DNA of 64,000 nucleotides, from positions 13,901 to 77,900 of the forward strand of contig NZ_JBATXG010000017.1 in assembly GCF_049673105.1 (NCBI RefSeq), in the 5' to 3' direction. The notes beneath the pieces were generated by a model. The model worked only from the letters and a program-made list of their open reading frames with translations. It was not told the origin of the DNA and searched no databases. The position numbers were made by a program, and so were the translations under genes. This DNA comes from Castellaniella sp049673105. Its GTDB lineage: Bacteria; Pseudomonadota; Gammaproteobacteria; Burkholderiales; Burkholderiaceae_B. Shown one piece after another: positions 41,360-50,342 of this stretch (its first letter is position 1; each line of letters opens with the position of its first letter).

Positions 41360-42949
41360 CTAGGTCTGTGCAGCACTATCGTCGCTGACCACGACCCGGT
41401 TGCGGCCTGTCTGCTTGGCGCGATACAGGGCCTGGTCGGCGGCTTTCAGGGCAGATGTGGTGTCGGTCGCGTCCTCGGGCGACCAGGCGGCCACCCCGAT
41501 GGAAACCGTCACGATCTCCCCAGGCAGGATATTGGCTTGTTCGATGCCGGCCCGCAGCCGTTCGGCGATGCCCGCCGCCGTGTCCAGATGCGTTCCGGGC
41601 AGCAGCGCCAGGAATTCCTCGCCGCCCATGCGAAACAGCGCGTCGCTTTCGCGGGCCTGGGTCCGCATCCAGTCGCCGATCTGGCGGATCACTTCGTCCC
41701 CCGTGTCGTGGCCATAGGTGTCGTTGATGCGCTTGAAGAAATCGATGTCCAGCGTGATGACGGTAAAGGCCTGGTCCATTGTCTGGAAAGTCTGCAAGGC
41801 CAGTCTGAGCCCGCGCCGGTTGCCCAGGCCCGTCAGGGGGTCCTGATAAGCCTCGTCGTGAAGCTGCCCCAGCTGCGCTTCGACCGTTCCCAGTCCCAAC
41901 AGCAAGGCCCGCTGCAGGCGCTGCGCCTCGAAATACCAGCACGGCACAGAGCGGATGCGGCCCGCCATGCTGTCTTTGTAGCCGTCCTGCACAATGAGCG
42001 CCAATTCGCCCAGTGGACGAGAGACCCAGCCTGATAGAAACCAAAGCACGGTCAGCAGCAGGCCCGCCGGGATCAGGGACAGCCATAGCGTCCGGTGCAT
42101 CAGGTCATCCAGCCGCGCCAGGGTCGCTTGGGTGGGGCGCTGAACGACGATGCCCCATTTGGCTGCGGGAACGTAGGAAAAGCCCGCCAGCATGTCGATG
42201 CCCTGGCTGTTGACGATGCGCTGCGCGCCCGATAAGCCCTGCAAGACAGTATCGATGGCAGGATTGGGAAAGGTGACTTCGGTGCCGATCCGGTTGCTGT
42301 CCGGGTGATGGAGCAGATGGCGGGTGTCATCCACGACATAGACGTATGTGTCGTTGCGGAAATAGTGCTGTCCGATCAGCCGTGCCAGCCCGCCGTCGGC
42401 TTTCAGATAGATGGTGCCGGACATATAGCCCAGATATTGCTTGCTGTCGGTGCGTAAGGGCTGGGTGACCCGGATAGCCAGATTGCCCAGGATCGTCGTG
42501 AATGGACTGCTGATCATGGCCGCCTGATGCTGCAGGGCGGGCAGCGGCACGGGGGGTTTCACCTGCCGTCCCTTGATGGCCAAGGTCTCGGGCGAGGTGG
42601 TGATGATCAGCCCGCGGCTGCTGGTGACGGATACTGCGTTGAACCCCACGCCCTGCGCCCGCAAACGGTCGGCCTCGGATTGCAGGACGGCGGGGTCCAT
42701 GCCTGATTGGATGATGCGCTTGGCGGAATAGGCCAGGCCATCTTGGGCCTGCGTCAGCAGATCGGAAACCGAAGCAGCCAGTTTCTCAGCAAAAGCCTGG
42801 TTGGCCGCCAGGGTGTCCTCCATCAGCTGATCGCGCTGTATGCGGTAGGATCCCGCCATACCTGCCACCAGCATGGTCAGCACACTACCGATCGACAGCA
42901 CCAGCACCAATTGGCGCAAGGTGATGCGAGAAGGCCGACGGATCCGCAT
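41360..42949 (-). CDS. Membrane-bound diguanylate cyclase with dCACHE-like sensor
   Basis: A 529-residue protein. Helix 1 is about residues 12-33 and helix 2 about 289-311; between them is a periplasmic ligand-binding domain of the double-CACHE type. A linker precedes the GGDEF domain (about 365-525) with active motif GGEEF (442-446). The RESD four residues before it matches the RxxD inhibitory c-di-GMP site. It should make c-di-GMP in response to an external small molecule. There is no EAL domain. The ligand is unknown. Confidence 0.92.
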   Translation of the reverse strand: MRIRRPSRITLRQLVLVLSIGSVLTMLVAGMAGSYRIQRDQLMEDTLAANQAFAEKLAASVSDLLTQAQDGLAYSAKRIIQSGMDPAVLQSEADRLRAQGVGFNAVSVTSSRGLIITTSPETLAIKGRQVKPPVPLPALQHQAAMISSPFTTILGNLAIRVTQPLRTDSKQYLGYMSGTIYLKADGGLARLIGQHYFRNDTYVYVVDDTRHLLHHPDSNRIGTEVTFPNPAIDTVLQGLSGAQRIVNSQGIDMLAGFSYVPAAKWGIVVQRPTQATLARLDDLMHRTLWLSLIPAGLLLTVLWFLSGWVSRPLGELALIVQDGYKDSMAGRIRSVPCWYFEAQRLQRALLLGLGTVEAQLGQLHDEAYQDPLTGLGNRRGLRLALQTFQTMDQAFTVITLDIDFFKRINDTYGHDTGDEVIRQIGDWMRTQARESDALFRMGGEEFLALLPGTHLDTAAGIAERLRAGIEQANILPGEIVTVSIGVAAWSPEDATDTTSALKAADQALYRAKQTGRNRVVVSDDSAAQT

Positions 42950-43053
42950 GCCGAGATGCTCCTTTTTGTATTGAAATCATGTTGTTGCGGGCTCTGCCGA
43001 TGGTTCAAGCCTACACCATCCGGGGGGCTTGGACCACTGGGCTCGTGGTCTGC

Positions 43054-43081
43054 TTGCAGTAAGAAATTTTCTTGCTATAAT
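43054..43081 (+). promoter_or_regulatory. Promoter of tRNA-Met
   Basis: TTGCAG (43054-43059), 16-bp spacer, perfect TATAAT (43076-43081), 10 bp before the mature tRNA. The short distance suggests a very short 5' leader. Confidence 0.75.
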
Positions 43082-43091
43082 TTCGCTCTTT

Positions 43092-43168
<77 letters not shown>

Positions 43169-43194
43169 GAATTATCATTGTCAATCAATGCGTT

Positions 43195-43221
43195 ATCGCC
43201 ACCCTACCCGGTGGCGATTTT
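43195..43221 (+). terminator. Terminator of tRNA-Met
   Basis: ATCGCCACC / GGTGGCGAT, 9-bp perfect stem with CTACCC loop and short T run, 26 bp after the tRNA. Confidence 0.8.
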
Positions 43222-43516
43222 CGTTTCTGGCTCTGCCGGATTTCGCGTGATCCAGCGCACGCGGACCTTGGCCTCGGGTGCTGGCCGCAAGCGGGGCATA
43301 GCTGCAATCCAGCCCCGTTCTAGGTATTCCTGGGCTTCGCGCCTGTTGATCGCAGCGCCAGCCGTACAGCTTTGTAATGCGGCCTGCTGATTTCTTCAAG
43401 CCGGGACGGCCATGCGCACCACTTCCGGCAGTCCGGCAAGCTTTATTGTGCGATGTGGCCTATGCTGATGGGCTGACCGAAGCAAATCCGCTCCGGTCAC
43501 TGATAGCGGGGAAGAA
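43222..43516. other. Intergenic stretch, no confident gene
   Basis: About 295 bp between the tRNA-Met terminator and a small reading frame. On the minus strand an open frame (roughly 43200-43385) reads INRREAQEYLERGWIAAM and stops inside the terminator, but it has no start codon; another minus frame starts with TTG. This could be the tail of a decayed or frameshifted gene. I see no better assignment. Confidence 0.3.
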
Positions 43517-43687
43517 ATGGACAAGAAAGATAAAGATCAGAAGCAAGAGGCGGCGAAGCCTGCAAACCCCAAGGCCGTGCCGAAACAGCCGCGTTGGCCA
43601 GGACTGGGCGGTAACTCAGGGATCAAAAACGCCAAGTCCGTGCATAGCCGCATGCCAACGGGACGCGGGTCGGCGCGGGGTCGATAG
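43517..43687 (+). CDS. Candidate small basic protein (56 residues)
   Basis: Starts with MDKKDKDQKQEAAKP and ends SRMPTGRGSARGR; it is highly charged and probably disordered, with a central PRWPGLGGNSGIKNAKS. GGGGAAG precedes the ATG. It has no hydrophobic segment and no recognised family. It lies exactly at the edge of the IS remnant (stop at 43685-43687), so its C-terminus may be original or created by the insertion. Confidence 0.45.
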   Translation: MDKKDKDQKQEAAKPANPKAVPKQPRWPGLGGNSGIKNAKSVHSRMPTGRGSARGR

Positions 43688-44049
43688 ATGACGCGGCTGG
43701 CGTGCTGCAACGATTCAAAGCGGTGCCGGTGGGCACATTGCTCTTTCAGCGTCCGGATAACTCGCTCGACCATACCGTTCTGTTGCGGGTAATGCGGCGT
43801 CATGAACTCCTGGCGTAGGCTATAGCTGCGCACCGGCGCCGTGTAGCTGCGACTGGTAAAAACGAGCCCATTGTCCGACCGAAGCAGGAATGGCGCCGGT
43901 ACCCGGCCCAGCGTGCCGAATCGAGCGATTAGGGTGTGCACCAGCGCGTTGCTGGCGGTCGCCACCTTGCCGCTGCGCGACAGGTGCCAACCCAACAGTT
44001 CACGCGTATGGCAGTCGATCACCAGCGCCAGTGTGGAGTAGCGAGCCAT
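43688..44049 (-). pseudogene. IS3-family transposase OrfB remnant
   Basis: On the minus strand the rve/DDE core is recognisable: ALVIDCHTRELLGW (first D), LLRSDNGLVF (second D) and TPHYPQQNGMVERVIRTLKE (glutamate). It lacks the N-terminus of OrfB, all of OrfA and the C-terminal end. After HASRVI (about 43688) the frame runs into unrelated sequence. It resembles the IS407-type branch of IS3. It marks a deletion scar at the left border of the arsenic operon. Confidence 0.8.
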
Positions 44050-44113
44050 GCAACGTCAGACGTGTCAGTAGGTCGTGCAGGGCACAGATGCGCTGGCGGA
44101 CGATCAGGTGACG

Positions 44114-44851
44114 TCATATTGACCGCTGATTCACTCGCGAGGACAGTTCCGCCGCACTCTCTTTGCGCTCGCTGTAGCGGTCGACCAAATACGATCCTAC
44201 GTCTCGCGTCAATAGCGTGAATTTGAACAATTCCTCCATCACATCTACGACGCGGTCGTAGTAGCTGGACGGTTTCATGCGACCGTCATCATCAAACTCC
44301 ATGAAGGCTTTGGCAACCGATGATTGATTGGGGATAGTCACCATCCGCATCCAGCGCCCGAGCACACGCATCTGGTTCAGTGCATTGAACGACTGGGACC
44401 CTCCGGATACTTGCATGACCGCCAGCGTCTTGCCTTGGGTGGGCCGTATCGCTCCCAGGGAAAGGGGAATCCAATCAATTTGAGACTTCATGATGCCGGT
44501 CATCGCGCCGTGGCGTTCAGGAGACGTCCACACCATTCCTTCAGACCATTGCACCAGTGCGCGCAGCTCCTGGACCTTAGGGTGAGTGTCAGGCGCGTCA
44601 TCTGGCAGAGGCAGGCCGCTGGGGTCAAAGACCTTGACCTCACCTCCCATGGCCTCAAGGAGCCGAGCCGCTTCGAAAGTCAGCAGCCGGCTGTATGAGA
44701 GCTTGCGCGCCGAGCCATAGAGCATGAGAAAGCGTGGTTTGTGTGAAGACTGTCCGTAAGCAGTCAGTTTGGCTGCGGAGGGCGCTTCGAAGAGCGTCTT
44801 GTCGAGCGCAGGAAGTTCTGTAGGATTCTGAAGGTAGGAAATATCGGTCAT
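44114..44851 (-). CDS. arsH: Arsenical resistance protein ArsH
   Basis: A 245-residue NADPH-dependent FMN reductase that oxidises trivalent organoarsenicals. FMN-binding LMLYGSARKLSYSR, the segment TSPERHGAMTGIMKSQIDW and SGGSQSFNALNQMR are diagnostic. It is the last gene of arsR-arsC-acr3-arsH and overlaps acr3 by 4 nt. Confidence 0.95.
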   Translation of the reverse strand: MTDISYLQNPTELPALDKTLFEAPSAAKLTAYGQSSHKPRFLMLYGSARKLSYSRLLTFEAARLLEAMGGEVKVFDPSGLPLPDDAPDTHPKVQELRALVQWSEGMVWTSPERHGAMTGIMKSQIDWIPLSLGAIRPTQGKTLAVMQVSGGSQSFNALNQMRVLGRWMRMVTIPNQSSVAKAFMEFDDDGRMKPSSYYDRVVDVMEELFKFTLLTRDVGSYLVDRYSERKESAAELSSRVNQRSI

Positions 44852-45936
44852 GCAGATTTTTGAGGGGCAGGTTGGTGCGCTTCGTACCAGGGTTGTGTGC
44901 GCTTGACGACCGCGACCACGGCGAGCATCAGAGGGACTTCAATGAGTACCCCCACGACGGTTGCCAGTGCGGCGCCGGACTGAAAGCCAAATAGGCTAAT
45001 CGCTGTCGCGACGGCCAGTTCGAAGAAATTGCTCGCACCAATCAGAGCAGACGGTCCGGCGACACAGTGCGCGACACCGAGCTTTCGATTGAACACATAG
45101 GCCAGGCTGGCGTTCAGGACAACCTGTATGAAGATGGGCACCGCAAGCAAGCCGATGACAAGCGGCTGCTCAAGGATGGCCTCGCCTTGGAAGGCAAAAA
45201 GCAGCACTAACGTCAGCAGCAGGGCACCGATGGACAACGGCCCGAGCTTGGCCGTGACTGCATGGAAATGGCCAATACCACGGCGCAGCAGCTGTTTGCG
45301 CCATACCTGAGCAATGGCGACCGGTACCACGATGTACAGGCCCACGGAGACGAGCAAGGTGTCCCAGGGCACCGTAATCGACGATAGCCCCAGCAGCAGG
45401 GCGACAACCGGCGCAAAGGCCACGACCATGATGGCGTCATTCAATGCGACCTGTGAGAGCGTAAAGTACGGGTCTCCTTTGCAGAGTTGGCTCCATACGA
45501 ACACCATCGCAGTGCACGGTGCGGCGGCAAGTAAGATGAGTCCCGCTACGTAGCTGTCCAGTTGCTCGGATGGCAGGTACGGCGCAAAGACCTGTCGGAT
45601 GAAAAACCACGCGAGCAGCGCCATCGAAAACGGCTTGACGGCCCAGTTGATGAAGAGTGTGACGCCGATGCCCTGCCAATGGGAAGTCACCTGGTTCAAA
45701 GCGCTAAAGTCGATTTTTAGGAGCATCGGGACAATCATGACCCAGATGAGTACTCCCACCGGGATGTTGACCTTTGCGATTTCCAGGCTGGCTACCTCCT
45801 GGAAAAATCCAGGCAACAGTTGGCCCAGCGTAATCCCGATGACGATACAAAGAGCGACCCAGAGTGTCAGGTAGCGCTCAAAAAATGAAATAGTCGGCCT
45901 GGTGGGCGTTTCGGCTGCCAAGGTTGATGCGGTCAT
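44848..45936 (-). CDS. acr3: Arsenite efflux permease of the ACR3 family
   Basis: A 362-residue protein with about 10 helices. It exports arsenite using the proton gradient. The catalytic cysteine lies in LLAAAPCTAMVFVWSQL, and the second conserved half has SALIGASNFFELAVA. It is ACR3, not ArsB, by length and motifs. It starts 6 bp after arsC. Confidence 0.95.
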   Translation of the reverse strand: MTASTLAAETPTRPTISFFERYLTLWVALCIVIGITLGQLLPGFFQEVASLEIAKVNIPVGVLIWVMIVPMLLKIDFSALNQVTSHWQGIGVTLFINWAVKPFSMALLAWFFIRQVFAPYLPSEQLDSYVAGLILLAAAPCTAMVFVWSQLCKGDPYFTLSQVALNDAIMVVAFAPVVALLLGLSSITVPWDTLLVSVGLYIVVPVAIAQVWRKQLLRRGIGHFHAVTAKLGPLSIGALLLTLVLLFAFQGEAILEQPLVIGLLAVPIFIQVVLNASLAYVFNRKLGVAHCVAGPSALIGASNFFELAVATAISLFGFQSGAALATVVGVLIEVPLMLAVVAVVKRTQPWYEAHQPAPQKSA

Positions 45937-45942
45937 ACGAAA

Positions 45943-46431
45943 CTATGTCTTGGAAATGTGAGAGAGGATGGCTTGCACTTCCGAGCTGTCAAGTTCATTC
46001 AGCGGATGGGCAAGCAATTGCAGCATGCGATAGCCAAGAGCCTGGCGGGTCAGTTCGAACGCACTGGCTTTTTGGTCCTCGGAAGCATTTGATGGGTCCG
46101 GGTATCCCCAATGAACCTTCACGGGTTTGCCGGGCCAGTATGGGCACTGTTCGGCGGCCGCGTTGTCGCATACCGTGATGACGATGTGTATGTCGGGTGC
46201 CGAGTCGCCTGTGAACTCGTCCCAGCTCTTGCTGCGATAACCTTCGATGCTTATCCCTGCAGCTTGCAATGCTGTCAAGGCGTGAGGGTTGATGCGCCCG
46301 CTTGGGGCACTACCAGCGCTGTAGGCACGTACGTCTTTACCGAGTACGCCTGCCCAGTGATTGAGCATGCCTTCGGCAAGCACACTGCGCGCCGAGTTGT
46401 GAGTGCAAAGTATCAAGACATTAGTGGTCAT
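45943..46431 (-). CDS. arsC: Arsenate reductase, low-molecular-weight phosphatase type
   Basis: A 162-residue protein with the P-loop CTHNSARS (C9), as in LMW protein-tyrosine phosphatase-like arsenate reductases, and WDEFTGD and TVCDNAAAEQCP supplying further redox residues. It reduces arsenate to arsenite, which Acr3 then exports. It follows arsR by 13 bp. Confidence 0.93.
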   Translation of the reverse strand: MTTNVLILCTHNSARSVLAEGMLNHWAGVLGKDVRAYSAGSAPSGRINPHALTALQAAGISIEGYRSKSWDEFTGDSAPDIHIVITVCDNAAAEQCPYWPGKPVKVHWGYPDPSNASEDQKASAFELTRQALGYRMLQLLAHPLNELDSSEVQAILSHISKT

Positions 46432-46444
46432 GGGCTGATTCTCG

Positions 46445-46771
46445 TCAACACTTGCATATATCGCCGCTGCTGTTGGCAGCGCAAGGTGCCCCTTGGCAGC
46501 AGTTTTCGGTGAGGTAGGACAGTAGCCGGTTCATGTTCTCGTATTCAGCTCGATAAATCAGGTTGCGCCCGGCTCGCTCCTGTGTCACGAGTCTTGTATT
46601 CGTAAGTTCCTTGAGGTGAAAGGACAAGGTTGCGGGCGGGATGGCCAGCTTGTCCTGCATGACGCCTGGGGTGAGGCCCTCGCCTCCAGCCACGACGAGC
46701 GCACGAAAAATTTCGAGACGCAGGGGCTGTGCAAGAGCTGCCAAGGCTTGAACAACATCTTTTATTTCCAT
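46445..46771 (-). CDS. arsR: ArsR-family arsenic repressor
   Basis: A 108-residue winged-helix repressor. Helix-turn-helix residues are about 38-62 (ALVVAGGEGLTPGVM, LAIPPATLSFHL). The classical alpha-3 cysteines are absent. Instead the C-terminus has NCCQGAPC and DICKC, so arsenite is probably sensed there, as in Acidithiobacillus-type ArsR. The start is at 46771, inside the operator palindrome; an upstream frame extension to 46876 lacks support. Confidence 0.92.
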   Translation of the reverse strand: MEIKDVVQALAALAQPLRLEIFRALVVAGGEGLTPGVMQDKLAIPPATLSFHLKELTNTRLVTQERAGRNLIYRAEYENMNRLLSYLTENCCQGAPCAANSSGDICKC

Positions 46772-46793
46772 ATTTCGAGAATAATGGAAATAT
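46764..46793 (-). promoter_or_regulatory. Candidate ArsR operator
   Basis: Two nested inverted repeats: ATTTCCAT-N12-ATGGAAAT (46764-46791) and ATATTTC-N10-GAAATAT (46770-46793). They overlap the arsR start codon and probable promoter, consistent with autorepression. Confidence 0.6.
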
Positions 46794-47051
46794 TTGAGGA
46801 AATCAATCAATAGAACATCGGCGGTTTGGATAAACGGTGGGATTGGTATAAGCCCTGGACCACACACAGCCACCAAAATGAAAATGCCCTCGGGGGAGGG
46901 CTCAGGTCAGAATCAGACCCCGTCCCTGTCTGCCGCGCCCTCGCTTTTATTGGCACATGACGTTTCAACCAAAAACACAGCCCGTACAAATTGCCGTGTA
47001 TGGTGAAATCGTCAATTTTTGGGATGAAGCACCATCATCTAAGGAGGTCTC

Positions 47052-47213
47052 ATGCTTCACTACGCTGTCGTGTTTCTCATCATCGCGTTGGTCGCAGGGT
47101 TTTTCGGCTTCTTCGGCATTGCCGGTATTGCCGCTGAAATTGCCAAGGTCCTCTTCATCATCTTCATTATTCTGTTTATCGTGTCCCTGATATTCGGGCG
47201 CAGGCGGGGATGA
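47052..47213 (+). CDS. DUF1328-family small membrane protein
   Basis: A 53-residue protein, MLHYAVVFLIIALVAGFFGF and onward, with two hydrophobic segments and terminal FGRRRG. AAGGAGG precedes the ATG. YtjA-like DUF1328 proteins have this size and sequence. The function is unknown. It lies in the gap between the ars operon and DUF924. Confidence 0.85.
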   Translation: MLHYAVVFLIIALVAGFFGFFGIAGIAAEIAKVLFIIFIILFIVSLIFGRRRG

Positions 47214-47279
47214 CCGCCACACGCTGCCGGGTGTAGCGCGCGGTGGCGCGGGATTCGCCGATCGACTTCCGGTGCAGAC

Positions 47280-47942
47280 TTAGCTTTCCGTAGCCCCTCC
47301 AAACGCCCGCACATGCGGAAATCTTCCCTGGGCGATATATGCCTCTTCCTCCGGGGTGGAGGGGCGGCCCAGCAGCCGGTTGCGGTGCGGATGTCTGCCA
47401 AAGGCGGCGATGACCTGCCGGACGTCATGGGCCTGCCGCACCAGGGATTGATAAATGTCCTGCAACGGCGGCGGCGCCTCGGCGGCGATGGCTTCGCGCA
47501 ACTGGATCAGCAGATCCAGGCGGTCCAGGTGGTCCGGGCCTTCGCAGTGGCCCAAGGGCTGGCTGTAGACGATCTTGAACCAGGGGGTGGGCAGGGCGGT
47601 GTAGTGGCCGTTGGCCAGGCCTTCGATGGCCCAGGCCAGGGCCGTGGTGTCCTGCGCAAAGGCGCGGGCGCTGTCCCGCCAGGCGGATCGCGAGAACTGA
47701 TCCTGCACGATGATCAGCGCCAGCCTGCCTTCGGGGCCGGATGCCCAGTGGTCCAGCTCGCCGGTGGCGGCTTGGGCCGTGATGGCCAGAAAGCGGGCGG
47801 TGATGTCGCTGTCCGCGCCGCCATGCATTCGCCAGCGCCAGTGGTTCTGGTGCATGGCGGCATCGATGTGTAGTGCACGGCCTTCGGGAAACCAGAATTC
47901 AAGAATAGCCTGCCACGCCGGCTGGTCGGCTTTGTATTGCAT
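47280..47942 (-). CDS. DUF924-family protein
   Basis: A 220-residue helical protein with the family features ILEFWFPEG, LALIIVQDQFSRSAWR and a C-terminal FGRHPHRNRLLGRPSTPEEEAYI. It has tetratricopeptide-like helices. No enzymatic role is established. Confidence 0.88.
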   Translation of the reverse strand: MQYKADQPAWQAILEFWFPEGRALHIDAAMHQNHWRWRMHGGADSDITARFLAITAQAATGELDHWASGPEGRLALIIVQDQFSRSAWRDSARAFAQDTTALAWAIEGLANGHYTALPTPWFKIVYSQPLGHCEGPDHLDRLDLLIQLREAIAAEAPPPLQDIYQSLVRQAHDVRQVIAAFGRHPHRNRLLGRPSTPEEEAYIAQGRFPHVRAFGGATES

Positions 47943-48129
47943 GCTGCGCCCCGCTGAGAATCGTCCTGTGTGAATGATATGAGGGTAACAAATGACTGGA
48001 TTGTCATCACAAGGACGTGGTTGGCCGCCCTTGACGACAGATTTTTTTGAAACTTGTCGGCCGTCAATGTCTGGAATGGGCTTGCTCTCCTACCATGAAA
48101 TCGTCATTTCATCGTTCAGGAGCAAAGTC

Positions 48130-48351
48130 ATGCAAAAAGTCGTCTTCAATATGGAACCCTTCACTTGTCCTTCCTGTGTCAAAAAAATCGAGCAGGCAGT
48201 CGGGAAAATCGACGGGGTTCGCGATATCAAGGTGCTATTCAATTCGGGGCGCGTTCGGGCTGAATTCGATCCATTGAAAACGCATGCCGATGCGCTGCAG
48301 GACGTCATCGTCCGGCTGGGCTATCCAGTGCTGTCCAGCAAGATGTCCTGA
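48130..48351 (+). CDS. Stand-alone heavy-metal-associated (HMA) domain protein
   Basis: A 73-residue ferredoxin-fold metal-binding protein with CPSC in EPFTCPSCVKKIEQAVG. It starts after CAGGAG. The ATPase gene 73 bp downstream lacks its own HMA domain, so this protein is probably its detached metal donor or sensor. Confidence 0.87.
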   Translation: MQKVVFNMEPFTCPSCVKKIEQAVGKIDGVRDIKVLFNSGRVRAEFDPLKTHADALQDVIVRLGYPVLSSKMS

Positions 48352-48424
48352 TCGGCGCCCGCCCATTGGCTTGTGATTTGCAGCCGGTGGGCGGCCATCA
48401 ACCTGCGGATGCACGGAGCACGAT

Positions 48425-50329
48425 ATGAATACCATTAAAAATTCCCATGTTGCTGGCGTGACCGGCTTGATGCTGCTGATCGCATTTGCCCTGCATTGGG
48501 CGGGTCTTGCGCAGCCCAAAGAATATCTTCTGATCGCCTCTACTGTGGTGGCGGGTTATTTCATTGCCATCAAAGCGTTCAAGGCGCTGCGTATGAAGGC
48601 CTTCAGCATTGAATTGCTGGTGACGATTGCGGTGGTCGGCGCCCTGATCATCGGTGAATACGTTGAATCGGCAGTGGTGACGTTTCTGTTTATTTTCGGT
48701 GCCTATCTGGAAGCACGCACGCTGGAAAAGACGCGGTCGTCCCTGCGGAATCTGATCGATATGACGCCGACCGAGGCCACGGTGGTGCGCCCCGATGGCC
48801 ATGTGCGAGTCCCGGTTGACGACCTGCGGCAGGGGGACCGCGTGCTGATCCGATCCGGGGAAAAAGTCGCCGTGGACGGTATCATCGTGTCGGGACAGGC
48901 CCTGATCGTCGAGGCGGCGATTACGGGGGAATCCGTGCCGGCCAGTAAGTCCCCGGGCGACCGGGTCTTTAGCGGCACCATCGTCGACAACGGCTATATC
49001 GAGGTCGACGCGGATCGCGTGGGCGACGACACCACGTTCGCCAAGATCATCGAGATGGTGGAAGACGCTCAGGAATCCAAGACCACCACACAGAAATTCC
49101 TGGATCGCTTCGCCAATATCTATACGCCGGCCATCGTGGTGCTGTCCGTCCTGGTGTATGCCGTATCGCGCAATGTGGAACTGGCGTTGACCTTTCTGGT
49201 GATCGCCTGTCCTGGCGCGCTGGTGATTTCGGCGCCGGTATCCATGGTGGCGGGCATCGGCAACGGCGCGCGCCACGGCGTCCTGGTCAAGGGGGGAGAG
49301 ATCATGGAAAAACTCTCTCGGATCGATCTTGTGGTGTTCGACAAGACCGGCACCCTGACCAAGGGCAAGCCCGAAGTCACCGAGGTCAAGAGCTGGGGCA
49401 TGGATGAAAACGGGTTGTTGCGTCTGGCTGCGCAGGCGGAAAAGGTCTCGGAGCATCACTTGGGGCAGACGATCGTGGCCGAAGCCGCCCGACGTGATCT
49501 GTCCCTGGCTGACGATCCCCAGGACGTGGAAATCATCAAAGGCGGCGGCATGGTCGCGAGGGTCGCCGGGCGGCATCTGGCCATCGGCAATCGTCAGCTG
49601 CTGGCGGACTGGGGCGTGTCCATCGATGAGCAGGCCGAGGCCTATGCAGCGATGCGCGAAAAAGCGGGCAATACCGCCGTGCTGATCGCCGTCGACCGGC
49701 AGTTGGCGGGGGTCATTTCCATCGCCGATCAGATCAAACCGGAAGCCAAGGAAGCCATCCGTCAGCTACGCCGCGCGGGTGTGCGCAAGGCGGTCATGCT
49801 GACCGGAGACAATCGCCATACGGCGCAGTTGGTGGGGGATGCCTTGGGGCTGGATGCAGTGCATGCCGAATTGCTGCCGCAGGACAAGGTGCGCTGGGTC
49901 GATACGTTCAAGCGGCAGGGCTATCGAGTGGCGATGGTGGGCGATGGCATCAATGACGCGCCGGCGCTTGCGACGGCGGATGTCGGATTGGCCATGGGGA
50001 TAGGCGGCACCGATATCTCGATGGAAACCGCGGATATCGTGTTGATGTCCGACCGGCTGGATCAGTTCGCACATGCCTATTCTCTGGCCCAGGCCACGGT
50101 GCGCAACATGAAGCAGAATACCGTGCTGGCCGTGGGGACGGTGGCGTTGTTGCTGGCGGGCGTACTGCTGGGCCGGATATTCCTGGCATCCGGTATGCTG
50201 GTGCATGAACTGAGCGTGCTGTTGGTCACGCTGAATGCAGTTAGACTGATCCGTTACCGTGCGCGCGGGCAGGCGAGCCGCGGTATTGCCCGCGCCGACC
50301 GTCGCAGCGCGGTCCCTCGTGTGGAGTGA
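48425..50329 (+). CDS. P1B-type heavy-metal ATPase with CPG motif
   Basis: A 634-residue pump with TGES (168-171), DKTGT (306-310) and GDGINDAPAL. The transmembrane metal motif is ACPGAL (CPG at 262-264) instead of CPC (Cu), SPC or TPC. The usual HP pair in the nucleotide domain (SEHPL) reads SEHHL here. There is no N-terminal HMA domain. This variant class is seen in other bacteria next to Crp/Fnr-type regulators; its metal is not known to me and should not be assumed to be copper. It is followed 13 bp later by such a regulator. Confidence 0.9.
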   Translation: MNTIKNSHVAGVTGLMLLIAFALHWAGLAQPKEYLLIASTVVAGYFIAIKAFKALRMKAFSIELLVTIAVVGALIIGEYVESAVVTFLFIFGAYLEARTLEKTRSSLRNLIDMTPTEATVVRPDGHVRVPVDDLRQGDRVLIRSGEKVAVDGIIVSGQALIVEAAITGESVPASKSPGDRVFSGTIVDNGYIEVDADRVGDDTTFAKIIEMVEDAQESKTTTQKFLDRFANIYTPAIVVLSVLVYAVSRNVELALTFLVIACPGALVISAPVSMVAGIGNGARHGVLVKGGEIMEKLSRIDLVVFDKTGTLTKGKPEVTEVKSWGMDENGLLRLAAQAEKVSEHHLGQTIVAEAARRDLSLADDPQDVEIIKGGGMVARVAGRHLAIGNRQLLADWGVSIDEQAEAYAAMREKAGNTAVLIAVDRQLAGVISIADQIKPEAKEAIRQLRRAGVRKAVMLTGDNRHTAQLVGDALGLDAVHAELLPQDKVRWVDTFKRQGYRVAMVGDGINDAPALATADVGLAMGIGGTDISMETADIVLMSDRLDQFAHAYSLAQATVRNMKQNTVLAVGTVALLLAGVLLGRIFLASGMLVHELSVLLVTLNAVRLIRYRARGQASRGIARADRRSAVPRVE

Positions 50330-50342
50330 ACAAGGAATCGGC

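Noticed and set aside
43537..43687. C-terminal part of the IS3-like frame
   Set aside because: IS similarity ends near 43688; the remaining frame is antisense to the small protein and looks random.
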